28,455 bases of DNA from a virus, in the IMG/VR virus record IMGVR_UViG_3300004097_002455, positions 1 through 28,455 of that record, one strand, 5' to 3'. Numbering within the stretch: position 1 is the stretch's first letter; each line of letters opens with the position of its first letter. Shown here one piece after another: positions 7,803-14,678 of this stretch. The notes beneath the pieces are model-generated. The model made no database searches. It was not told where the DNA came from and saw nothing but the letters and a program-made list of their open reading frames with translations. The position numbers and the translations under genes were made by a program.

Positions 7803-7832
7803 ATTAAATAAGAACAAAAATAAAATTGTCAA
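7803..7832 (-). promoter_or_regulatory. Leftward sigma70-like promoter
   Basis: On the minus strand a perfect TTGACA (7827-7832) is followed after 18 bases by TTTAAT (7803-7808), five of six matches to the -10 consensus. It reads toward the small gene at 7598-7786. The predicted transcript start (about 7796) falls very close to the ribosome binding site, which lowers certainty. Confidence 0.5.
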
Positions 7833-7849
7833 GAAAGAATATATAAGAT

Positions 7850-8212
7850 ATGGACAAGGAATTACCAAGATGGGCAAGGGGTTTTGGAATTGTTTACCCC
7901 GCAGACGAACACTGCTCGGCGCAGTCTCAAGGCAAAATTGGAGCAAATAAGCAAGAACTAATGCTCAGAAGCGCTGTTGTTTCAAATGCGATAAATGATA
8001 TCAAGCTCGGGGAAGGTCGGAACTTTGAGGAGGCATGTGCTTGGGTTCGTGGGGAGACAGAATCCGCCGCAGGATTTTCATTCGCTGACATTTGCATGAC
8101 AATGCGAATTGACCCAAAGGCCGCAAAGGAAGCTATACTTGATAGGAAAAGCGCAAAGCCTATTAAGAATTGTTCAGGATTTAGCAAAAGGAAAATAACA
8201 TGCCAGACTTAA
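7850..8212 (+). CDS. Small protein with a helix-turn-helix-like domain shared with the 3596-4135 protein
   Basis: A 120-residue protein. The segment from about residue 39 to 100 (LRSAVVSNAINDI, then FSFADICMTMRID) lines up without large gaps with residues 92-155 of the AP2-like protein encoded at 3596-4135 (LRLAVLIQAIKDS, then YSFSDICETLGLS). The shared unit has the look of a helix-turn-helix. The N-terminal part is different and lacks an AP2 domain. No clear ribosome binding site precedes the ATG; the upstream region is very A/T-rich. It overlaps the next gene by 13 bases. A DNA-binding role is inferred from the shared domain only. Confidence 0.6.
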   Translation: MDKELPRWARGFGIVYPADEHCSAQSQGKIGANKQELMLRSAVVSNAINDIKLGEGRNFEEACAWVRGETESAAGFSFADICMTMRIDPKAAKEAILDRKSAKPIKNCSGFSKRKITCQT

Positions 8213-8535
8213 GAAATATGGAATACTACGATAAATCTTTCTCAGATCACCAGAACGAGAATACAGAAACTCCGATGCGCAAGCGAATCGAAGATAAGTG
8301 CGACGAGATAAAAGCATTGCTGGTGGACAAGAATCTGAAGTATGGGAACTCTGCGATTTCTCCCCTTCGGATTTTCAGCAACTCGAACGCCGCCGAGGGA
8401 CTGCTTGTCCGGTGCGACGATAAGCTTTCTCGGATTAAGACGACTGGCCTGAGCGAATCTGGAGAAGATCAAGTGACCGATTTGATCGGATACTTAGTTC
8501 TTATTTCGATTCATAGGGACTTGGGGAACTTATAA
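8200..8535 (+). CDS. DUF1599/Nmad1-like protein (nucleotide-modification-associated domain)
   Basis: A 111-residue, mostly helical protein. The sequence KYGNSAISPLRIF, followed by GLLVRCDDKLSRIKT and EDQVTDLIGYLVLISI, matches what I recall of the DUF1599/Nmad1 family, found in phages near nucleotide metabolism genes; the acidic helix pattern is reminiscent of all-alpha NTP pyrophosphohydrolases such as MazG. Catalysis has not been shown for this sequence. It lies just ahead of ribonucleotide reductase, which fits a role in nucleotide supply or modification. AAAGGA upstream of the ATG is the likely ribosome binding site; a second in-frame ATG at 8218 is possible. Confidence 0.68.
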   Translation: MPDLRNMEYYDKSFSDHQNENTETPMRKRIEDKCDEIKALLVDKNLKYGNSAISPLRIFSNSNAAEGLLVRCDDKLSRIKTTGLSESGEDQVTDLIGYLVLISIHRDLGNL

Positions 8536-8623
8536 TCACCAATGCAAATAGTATTTGGAAAATCAACGTTGACTTTCCAGCGCACTGTTGAGAGAACCTC
8601 CCTTTAACTTTAGGGGATAATAA

Positions 8624-10552
8624 ATGAAAAACACCATTCTTACTGATGAATTCCTTGCGCCTTATTTCAAGAAGGAGCCGCCTTTCGGCGGCAATGGGCT
8701 TGGGTATTTGGTATATAAAAGGACCTACGCAAGAGACATTGGTACCGAAGGACAAAAGGAGGAATGGTGGCAAACCGTATCTCGGTGCATTGAGGGTGCT
8801 CAAGACATCGGCGCGGGATACACGCGGCTTGAAGCCGAAAAACTTTTCGACCACGTTTTTAATTTGAAGTGCTCGTTTTCCGGGAGAGCGCTTTGGCAAT
8901 TGGGAACCGACATGATTGACAAGTTCGGTGGCCCCTCTTTATTGAATTGTTATTACACAAATATTGAGGATATTAAAGACTTTGAGTTTCTTATGACACA
9001 CCTTATGCTAGGTGGTGGCGTCGGGTTTTCGGTTGAGCGAGCAAGTGTGCATTCATTCAAGAAAATTAAAAGTAAAGTTGCTATCACTCATAAGAAAACT
9101 AATGACGCTGATTTCATCGTTCCTGACAGCAGGCACGGATGGGCAGCCCTGCTCTCCAAGGTCCTGACCTCTTTTTTTGAAACAGGGGAATCATTTAGTT
9201 ACTCGACTATCCTGATCAGAGGCAGAGGCGCACCTCTTAAAACTTTCGGCGGCACCGCAAGCGGCCCCGAGATTTTGATCGAAGGCATCGAGAACATTTG
9301 CGAACTTCTTTCCGCACGAGAGGGGAAGAAGATTCGCTCTATCGACGCTTTGGATATTTGCAACATCATTGGAAAGGTTGTCGTTGCTGGATCCGCAAGA
9401 AGGTCGGCCCAATTAGCGGCAGGCGATCCTGATGACTACCTATTTCTTCGAGCCAAGAGATGGGACAAGGGGAACATTCCTGCCTACCGATCAAACAGCA
9501 ACAACTCTATTCTTGCAGATGACTTTGATGAAATTATTGAAGAAGTCTGGAGCGGCTATCTTGGTAACGGCGAGCCGTATGGTCTACTTAATAGAAAGCT
9601 AGCAAGGCAAACGGGGCGACTTGGAGAAAAGGTAAACGACTCTAAGGTCGTAGGAACTAATCCCTGCAGCGAAATCTGGCTAGAGGACGGTGAGAACTGC
9701 AACCTTTCTGAAATATTCTTGCCAAACGTAGAGTCTCGTTCAGAGCTTTATGAAATTAGCCAACTTCTTTACAAGACTCAGAAGGCTATTACTTCCTTGT
9801 GGTTCCCCTATGAGAAGACTCGTGAAACCTCGTACAGGAATCGCAGGCTCGGGCTGGGAGTTACGGGCTGGCTGCAAGCAACTGAAAAGCAAATTGGCTG
9901 GCTGGATGGATGTTATAAGAATCTTCGCAAGTTCGATGAGTCGTGGTCAGAAAAGAAGGGCATTACCAAGTCCATCAAGCTGACTACGGTAAAGCCTTCT
10001 GGCACGCTCAGCCTCTTGCCCTTCGTGACGCCGGGGATCCATCCCGGCTACTCCAGATTCTTTATTCGAAGAGTTCGAATCGGAACGCATGACCCTCTGG
10101 TGCAGACGTGCAGAGACCTCGGATATCCGGTAAAATACGACAAGGGGATTGATGGGCGAGAGAACCATTCACTATCAGTTGTTGAGTTTCCTTGTGAATA
10201 TCCAGAGGGAACCACTCTCGCTTCCGATCTCACTGCGATTGATCAGTTAGAGTGGGTGGTAAGGGCACAGTCCCTCTGGAGCGACAACGCGGTAAGCGTA
10301 ACAGTTTATTACCGAAAGGAAGAACTTCCCGAGGTCAAGGATTGGCTCAAGAAGAATTATTCCAAGAAGGTTAAGTCTGTTTCTTTCCTTCTGCATCAGG
10401 ATCACGGGTTTGATCTGGCTCCATACGAGCCGATCTCAGAAGAAGAGTACGAGAAAGTTAAAGCTAAGATTACGCCGATGACAAGAATAGATGATATCGG
10501 CGGAGATGACTTAGGAGTTGAATGTGACGGTGGAGCCTGCCCCATCAAGTAA
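8624..10552 (+). CDS. Class II (adenosylcobalamin-dependent) ribonucleoside-triphosphate reductase
   Basis: A 642-residue enzyme of the monomeric B12-dependent RTPR type (Lactobacillus leichmannii-like), which makes deoxyribonucleotides from ribonucleotides. Visible active-site residues: Cys109 in LLNCYYT, the NPCSE motif with radical Cys348 and Glu350, Cys359 in NCNLSE, and a C-terminal CDGGACPIK with Cys634 and Cys639, the CxxxxC shuttle pair that re-reduces the site. TVKPSGTLS and the HPGYSRFFIRR segment are also typical. At 642 residues it is shorter than the roughly 740-residue reference enzyme, so part of the regulatory region may be missing. A good ribosome binding site (TAGGGGATAA) precedes the ATG. 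It depends on host cobalamin; no B12 riboswitch or cobalamin genes are seen. The end overlaps the next gene by 29 bases. Confidence 0.93.
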   Translation: MKNTILTDEFLAPYFKKEPPFGGNGLGYLVYKRTYARDIGTEGQKEEWWQTVSRCIEGAQDIGAGYTRLEAEKLFDHVFNLKCSFSGRALWQLGTDMIDKFGGPSLLNCYYTNIEDIKDFEFLMTHLMLGGGVGFSVERASVHSFKKIKSKVAITHKKTNDADFIVPDSRHGWAALLSKVLTSFFETGESFSYSTILIRGRGAPLKTFGGTASGPEILIEGIENICELLSAREGKKIRSIDALDICNIIGKVVVAGSARRSAQLAAGDPDDYLFLRAKRWDKGNIPAYRSNSNNSILADDFDEIIEEVWSGYLGNGEPYGLLNRKLARQTGRLGEKVNDSKVVGTNPCSEIWLEDGENCNLSEIFLPNVESRSELYEISQLLYKTQKAITSLWFPYEKTRETSYRNRRLGLGVTGWLQATEKQIGWLDGCYKNLRKFDESWSEKKGITKSIKLTTVKPSGTLSLLPFVTPGIHPGYSRFFIRRVRIGTHDPLVQTCRDLGYPVKYDKGIDGRENHSLSVVEFPCEYPEGTTLASDLTAIDQLEWVVRAQSLWSDNAVSVTVYYRKEELPEVKDWLKKNYSKKVKSVSFLLHQDHGFDLAPYEPISEEEYEKVKAKITPMTRIDDIGGDDLGVECDGGACPIK

Positions 10553-12023
10553 AGAAGAAATTAAGTCCTTGGCATTTGCGATAAGTGAATGCGATAGGGT
10601 TTTAATAATAGATGAAAACAATAAAGGGCATTTCGGTACCAGCCTAGAGGAGGCCCTTTATCTAGGAAAAGCATTTGCGATCAAGCCTCACGCAAGTGTT
10701 CTAGCATTAGACTTTGACGACCCAGATGACTTACTCCCATTGTTTAAGGAAGTAGTCGATTACCTAAAGTCCTCTGGGTTAAAGCCAGTAATTGCAAGCA
10801 GCGGGACAAAGGGACACATGCACCTGTTCTGCAGAGTGCAGGACTCAAACGTTCAAATTAAAATATCTGATTTCATATCAGCAAAGGGAGTTTCCCGATG
10901 GATGCGATCTAACACATTCATAAGACCCCCACTAGCACCTCACAGGGAGGGTAAGGAAGTTTTTCTTCTGGAGCCATCCTGCCCGAGCGCCGCAGCTGCA
11001 ATGCTGGCCAAAGATCAAAGTTCATCCGTGCTTCCGGAAAGCACAATAGAAAAAATCAAATACGGTATCAATAGATTTCCCAAGTACCTTAGCGGATCTG
11101 AGCTAACACAGGCAATAGTAAACTCATGTTATTCATCAGGAATTAAGTTTCATGAAATATACAGCATTCTAATAGACCCCCGAAACATGGGCGGGGATTC
11201 TCTTAGGAAACGAGAATTTGAAAAGGGGAAGACGGTCGCTCAAAATTGGCTCAGGAGCAGCTACGAGAAAGCGGCAAGATTTATAAAGTCCAAAGATCTA
11301 TCTGGCCTGCCGTCACAGGTTGAGATATGTTGTCGGATAATACAGGATTCAGATATTAATAGTAGGCGTAAGCTAAGTATGATTAAGCTTATAAAATCAC
11401 ACGCCGATATTGCAAGTAGATGTAGGTCGTATACCTACAACGCTAGCCTGCGACAACTCGCTGAGGCATCCAAGATCAGCAGCCTCATGACCATTCGGAA
11501 GGCGAATGAGGCCCTGATCGAGCAAAAGCTCTTATTCCGCCTGAACAATGGGCGAAATGAAAAGGCCACGAGATGGAGAATCTTCCCCTTAGAACGTATC
11601 GTAAGTAACACATCACTGTCACTTAGACCAAGCAAAACTAATAGGGGGTGTGGGTTTGATGTGCTAAGTGCGATACATTTTGATCATGAGTCTTTTCGAT
11701 ATTCGTTTCTCGGGAAGCGTGGATTGGGCACTTCGGCAGCGATTATTCTCGACTGCCTCTACCGCAATAGAGGGCTCAGGATCGCTCAGATTTGCTCCCT
11801 AACGGGATTTTCGAGGAGCACGGTGGCACGGGCCCTCCGGAGACTCTCCTCGGCTGGGGTGGCCATACAGGAGGGGAAGTCTTGGCACACTCCTCCGATT
11901 AATCTGGACGAGCAGTTAAATCGACACGCTGGAAGATTGGGTCTGGATAGGGCTGCCGAATTACAAAAAGAGCGGCACTCTATTGAGCGAGAGGGCTATC
12001 GTTCCTTGTATTCGGTGCGGTAG
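10524..12023 (+). CDS. AEP/PrimPol-like primase domain fused to winged-helix domains
   Basis: A protein of about 499 residues. The N-terminal domain has archaeo-eukaryotic-primase hallmarks: ALDFDDPD (acidic motif I, about 61-68), SGTKGHMHLF (motif II with His, about 93-102), then RPPLAPH at 134-140, like the RxP/aPxS region of PrimPol enzymes. A third acidic residue could be Glu150. The middle (about 200-290) is helical. Two winged-helix-like regions follow, one around 310-350 and one around 410-465 (GLRIAQICSLTGFSRSTVARALRRL). GTG at 10524 is chosen because TAGGAG lies six bases before it; TTG at 10518 is too close. There is no helicase domain. It could be a second primase or a replication initiator. 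Motif reading is direct; activity is inference. Confidence 0.68.
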   Translation: MTVEPAPSSKEEIKSLAFAISECDRVLIIDENNKGHFGTSLEEALYLGKAFAIKPHASVLALDFDDPDDLLPLFKEVVDYLKSSGLKPVIASSGTKGHMHLFCRVQDSNVQIKISDFISAKGVSRWMRSNTFIRPPLAPHREGKEVFLLEPSCPSAAAAMLAKDQSSSVLPESTIEKIKYGINRFPKYLSGSELTQAIVNSCYSSGIKFHEIYSILIDPRNMGGDSLRKREFEKGKTVAQNWLRSSYEKAARFIKSKDLSGLPSQVEICCRIIQDSDINSRRKLSMIKLIKSHADIASRCRSYTYNASLRQLAEASKISSLMTIRKANEALIEQKLLFRLNNGRNEKATRWRIFPLERIVSNTSLSLRPSKTNRGCGFDVLSAIHFDHESFRYSFLGKRGLGTSAAIILDCLYRNRGLRIAQICSLTGFSRSTVARALRRLSSAGVAIQEGKSWHTPPINLDEQLNRHAGRLGLDRAAELQKERHSIEREGYRSLYSVR

Positions 12024-12556
12024 AGCTGAACGAAGGTTGCTACGGCGTTGGCCATCGCGTTGCCGGTGGTCATCCCAGCTTTGTCCAGAGCGCCGCCTTT
12101 CAGCGTTCGCTTGAAGATCCCAAGCATTCCCTCGGTCCCATGCTTGTCAATTATTAGGTCGCAAAGTTTTTCAATCCTTATCCCCGCCATTCGTTCGAAC
12201 TCTGCTTGGAAAGGGACAGGCTCGAATTTTGATTCCCAAAACTGAGGTCGTCGCTGGAGCCATTCTATTTGGTAGTCATAGGGAGCAGCATCGGGTTGAT
12301 TGGTGTGACAGTTGTGGCAGAGAAGAAGATAGTTGGAAGGCAGATCGGATCCGCCTCGACTGAACGGTTCGATGTGTGCTTTTTCCAGAGATCCCGTAAA
12401 TTCTTTTCGGCAAGCCCAGCAAGTTGACGAAGCTAAATGATAAGGTATGTCTAGGGACTTAAGTAAATCAATTTGTCCCATAACTATATTGTCAGACGAC
12501 GGAGGCTTGCGCCTCCTTTTTTTTTCTTTTTTATCGTAATACATTATATAACTCAT
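11996..12556 (-). CDS. Leftward HNH endonuclease, probably a homing-type nuclease
   Basis: A 186-residue protein. Zinc-binding pairs CWAC (Cys46, Cys49) and CHNC (Cys80, Cys83) frame the HNH core: AHIEPFSRGG with His61, Asn75 and His84. A helical domain follows (about 120-186). Lone HNH genes in phages usually act as free-standing homing endonucleases. It runs against its neighbours, and its 3' end overlaps the AEP-like gene by 28 bases. The start at 12556 has GGGGA six to seven bases upstream and a perfect TATAAT on the minus strand at 12581-12586. Shorter in-frame starts exist, notably the ATG at 12481, which lacks a ribosome binding site but would leave the terminator at 12501-12530 outside the gene. 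The Lys/Arg-rich residues 9-18 come entirely from that terminator. Confidence 0.82.
   Translation of the reverse strand: MSYIMYYDKKEKKRRRKPPSSDNIVMGQIDLLKSLDIPYHLASSTCWACRKEFTGSLEKAHIEPFSRGGSDLPSNYLLLCHNCHTNQPDAAPYDYQIEWLQRRPQFWESKFEPVPFQAEFERMAGIRIEKLCDLIIDKHGTEGMLGIFKRTLKGGALDKAGMTTGNAMANAVATFVQLYRTEYKER
12501..12530 (+). terminator. Rho-independent terminator ending the rightward early block
   Basis: GGAGGC (12501-12506) and GCCTCC (12511-12516) form a perfect six-base stem with loop TTGC, followed by nine T bases and further T-rich sequence. It acts on the rightward strand, downstream of the AEP-like gene, separating it from the RRM and packaging genes. It lies inside the 5' end of the leftward HNH frame if that gene starts at 12556. 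Confidence 0.82.
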
Positions 12557-12601
12557 TAGTTTCCCCAATAAAAATGCGCAATTATATGGCAGGAGATTCG
12601 A

Positions 12602-12871
12602 ATGCCTATAATCAGACTTTTCTTTGCAAACATAGACTACGCTACAACTGAATCTGAAGTTAGGGAGTTTTTCTCAGAGGTGGGGAGGCCTACCGTCATA
12701 AATCTAATAAAAGACAAGGATACAAACAAGCCAAAAGGTTTTGGCTTTGTGACCTTGGACACGATGGAAAAAGACGAGAATTGCTGGAGAGATACTTTAC
12801 AAGGTAAGGACTTAGGCGGCAGGGCGATACATATTGATTTTGCAATACCAAAAGAAAAACCAAAAAAATAA
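12602..12871 (+). CDS. RRM-domain RNA-binding protein
   Basis: An 89-residue protein that is almost entirely one RNA recognition motif. RNP2 is LFFANI (residues 6-11) and RNP1 is KGFGFVTL (45-52), with the aromatic residues that stack on RNA bases present in both; the end GRAIHIDFAIPKEKP matches beta-4 and a basic tail. Size and layout resemble the small Rbp proteins of cyanobacteria and other bacteria. It should bind single-stranded RNA in the cytoplasm, for example phage or host mRNA. GGCAGGAG before the ATG is a good ribosome binding site. It is the first gene after the terminator at 12501-12530 and is followed within eight bases by the small-terminase-like gene. RRM proteins are common in bacteria but unusual in phages. 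Confidence 0.9.
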   Translation: MPIIRLFFANIDYATTESEVREFFSEVGRPTVINLIKDKDTNKPKGFGFVTLDTMEKDENCWRDTLQGKDLGGRAIHIDFAIPKEKPKK

Positions 12872-12879
12872 GGTGAAAA

Positions 12880-13212
12880 ATGTCTACTGAAAAAAAAGAT
12901 ACCAAATTTAAACCGGGCAATAAAGCTGCCGCAGGAAGTCGATCGGGCGGGCGTAGGCCTAAGGAGCTAAGTGAAGCTCTGGATGGATATACGCTTGAGG
13001 GCCTTGCGTTGCTGTGGAAAGTGGCGAACGACGAAGAACACGAGTGGCATAAGAAATTTGGCTTTGATGCTTTAAAGAACTTGGTCGGGCACTGTGCTCC
13101 AAAAAGAAAAGAAGTCTCGGGCAGTGAAGGTGGCCCTGTCGAGATTTCATTGGCCAATATGTTTCATAGCGATTCTCTTCCGGGTGAAGATGAAGAGCCT
13201 AGCAATGATTAA
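12880..13212 (+). CDS. Small-terminase-like DNA-binding protein
   Basis: A 110-residue protein. It begins with a basic stretch (KFKPGNKAAAGSRSGGRRPK) like the FKPGxSGNPGGRP starts found in many phage small-terminase-type and DUF5681-like proteins, continues with helices up to about residue 75, and ends in an acidic tail (PGEDEEPSND). It precedes the large terminase by 23 bases, the normal place for the DNA-recognition subunit that selects the packaging site. AAGGTG before the ATG is the ribosome binding site, the same pattern as before the prohead protease. The function is mostly inferred from position and composition. Confidence 0.65.
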   Translation: MSTEKKDTKFKPGNKAAAGSRSGGRRPKELSEALDGYTLEGLALLWKVANDEEHEWHKKFGFDALKNLVGHCAPKRKEVSGSEGGPVEISLANMFHSDSLPGEDEEPSND

Positions 13213-13235
13213 TAAAATAGTTCATAGTATCTAAC

Positions 13236-14675
13236 GTGAGTGCGATCAATGGCGAAATAGGCGAGAGGCTTAAAAGATACCGTTTGCATCCTGCTGCGTT
13301 TGCTAAAGATGTTTTCAATGTAGAATTAGACCCTTGGCAGAAGCAGGCGATGCAGGCCACTGCCGATAATCAAAAGATTGCAATCGCAGGATGCACTGGT
13401 GTTGGCAAAGATTTTCTAGCTGCAAATTTAATTTGGTGGTTTCTATGCACTCATAACTACCCAAAAGTTATTTGCACCGCTGTTAAGAAGGAGACTCTCA
13501 CCGACAACCTTTGGGGCGAAATGTCACGCCTCCAGAGAAGGTCGCCGCTGGTTCAAGAGCTTTTCATGTTCGGCATGACAAAGATTGCCGCGAAGGGCGC
13601 AGAGGAAGAATGGTTTGCGGTCGCTCGAACTACCTCAAAGAAATACTCGGCAGGTGGCGGCAACGCTCAGGCTGAGGGTCTCGCGGGTAAGTATGCAGAT
13701 GATACTTTAGCCGTGGTTGACGAAGCATCCGGCGTGGACGATGCGAACTTTGATGCGCTAGAAGGTAGTGCCAACACTCCTCGCCGTAAGATGCTGGTCA
13801 TTGGCAACCCTCTTAGGAGAACAGGGCGCTTTGCTAAAATTTTCTTAGACCAAAGATTTGGCGAGGGGTGGTACACTCAGCACGTTAGCTATCTCGATTC
13901 AGTTAGAACTTCGGGAACCCCCGAGGTGCGTGCGATCCGAGAAAAGTGGATTGAAATGTACGGCAAGGACTCGGCGTATGTTCAGGCGCGGGTGTTTGGC
14001 AAGTTCCCCGAGTCGAGCACGGATGACACTGTCTTTAGCCGCGAAGAGGTTCAGCTCGCGATGGAACGAGAAGCCGAAGAGGACCTAGAGCAACCCATTT
14101 GCATCGGAGTCGATGTTTCTAGGTTTGGAACGGATGAGACTGTTTATATTGTTAGGCGCGGGGCCAAGATGCTGGACATGGTGTGCGAGTCAAAAACAGA
14201 TGGTCCACATGTGGTTGGGCGATCTATTGCGCTTGCTGAGAAGTGGTCAAAGTCTTGGGAAGAGGCAAAGGATTGCGTTGAATTCCGAGTGGATGAAACT
14301 GGGCTCGGAGGCTCTGGCGTAGTAGATCCATTAGTCGAGCAGGGATGGATGGTCATGGGGGTTCACAATGGCTCAAGATCCTTTATGCCTGACGATTATT
14401 ATAATCTAGGAGCAGAGCTTTGGATGGAAGATGGTAAAGAAGCTCTCCAGACCTGTTCTGTCATCCCTGATGAAATTCTTGCTAACCAATTGGAAATTAG
14501 GCAATATAAGTTTACGGGAAAGTCTAGACAGCGAAGGTTGTCTACAAAAGATGAAATGCGAAGAAGCGGAATTGGTAGCCCTGATAGGGCTGATGCTTTT
14601 ATTTTAGCTTTTGCAGATTCTAAAAAAATAGGTTTGGGCGAAGCGATGCTGAAAGAGTCGATATCTTTTCTATAA
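13236..14675 (+). CDS. terL: Terminase large subunit
   Basis: A 479-residue packaging motor. ATPase: Walker A AGCTGVGKD (51-59), Walker B LAVVDEAS (158-165), coupling motif VIGNP (188-192). Nuclease (RNase H fold): IGVDVSRFGTDE with Asp293, RVDETGLGG with Asp353, and SPDRADAF with Asp453, the three metal ligands. It cuts concatemeric phage DNA and pumps it into the prohead through the portal. The start is GTG, without a clear Shine-Dalgarno sequence; the next in-frame candidates lie too far into the conserved N-terminus. The portal gene begins three bases after its stop. Confidence 0.95.
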   Translation: MSAINGEIGERLKRYRLHPAAFAKDVFNVELDPWQKQAMQATADNQKIAIAGCTGVGKDFLAANLIWWFLCTHNYPKVICTAVKKETLTDNLWGEMSRLQRRSPLVQELFMFGMTKIAAKGAEEEWFAVARTTSKKYSAGGGNAQAEGLAGKYADDTLAVVDEASGVDDANFDALEGSANTPRRKMLVIGNPLRRTGRFAKIFLDQRFGEGWYTQHVSYLDSVRTSGTPEVRAIREKWIEMYGKDSAYVQARVFGKFPESSTDDTVFSREEVQLAMEREAEEDLEQPICIGVDVSRFGTDETVYIVRRGAKMLDMVCESKTDGPHVVGRSIALAEKWSKSWEEAKDCVEFRVDETGLGGSGVVDPLVEQGWMVMGVHNGSRSFMPDDYYNLGAELWMEDGKEALQTCSVIPDEILANQLEIRQYKFTGKSRQRRLSTKDEMRRSGIGSPDRADAFILAFADSKKIGLGEAMLKESISFL

Positions 14676-14678
14676 ATT

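Noticed and set aside
8531-8536. Perfect TATAAT upstream of the ribonucleotide reductase gene
   Set aside because: No -35-like hexamer lies 15-19 bases upstream, and the hexamer overlaps the end of the preceding gene (AACTTATAA), so it is not listed as a promoter.
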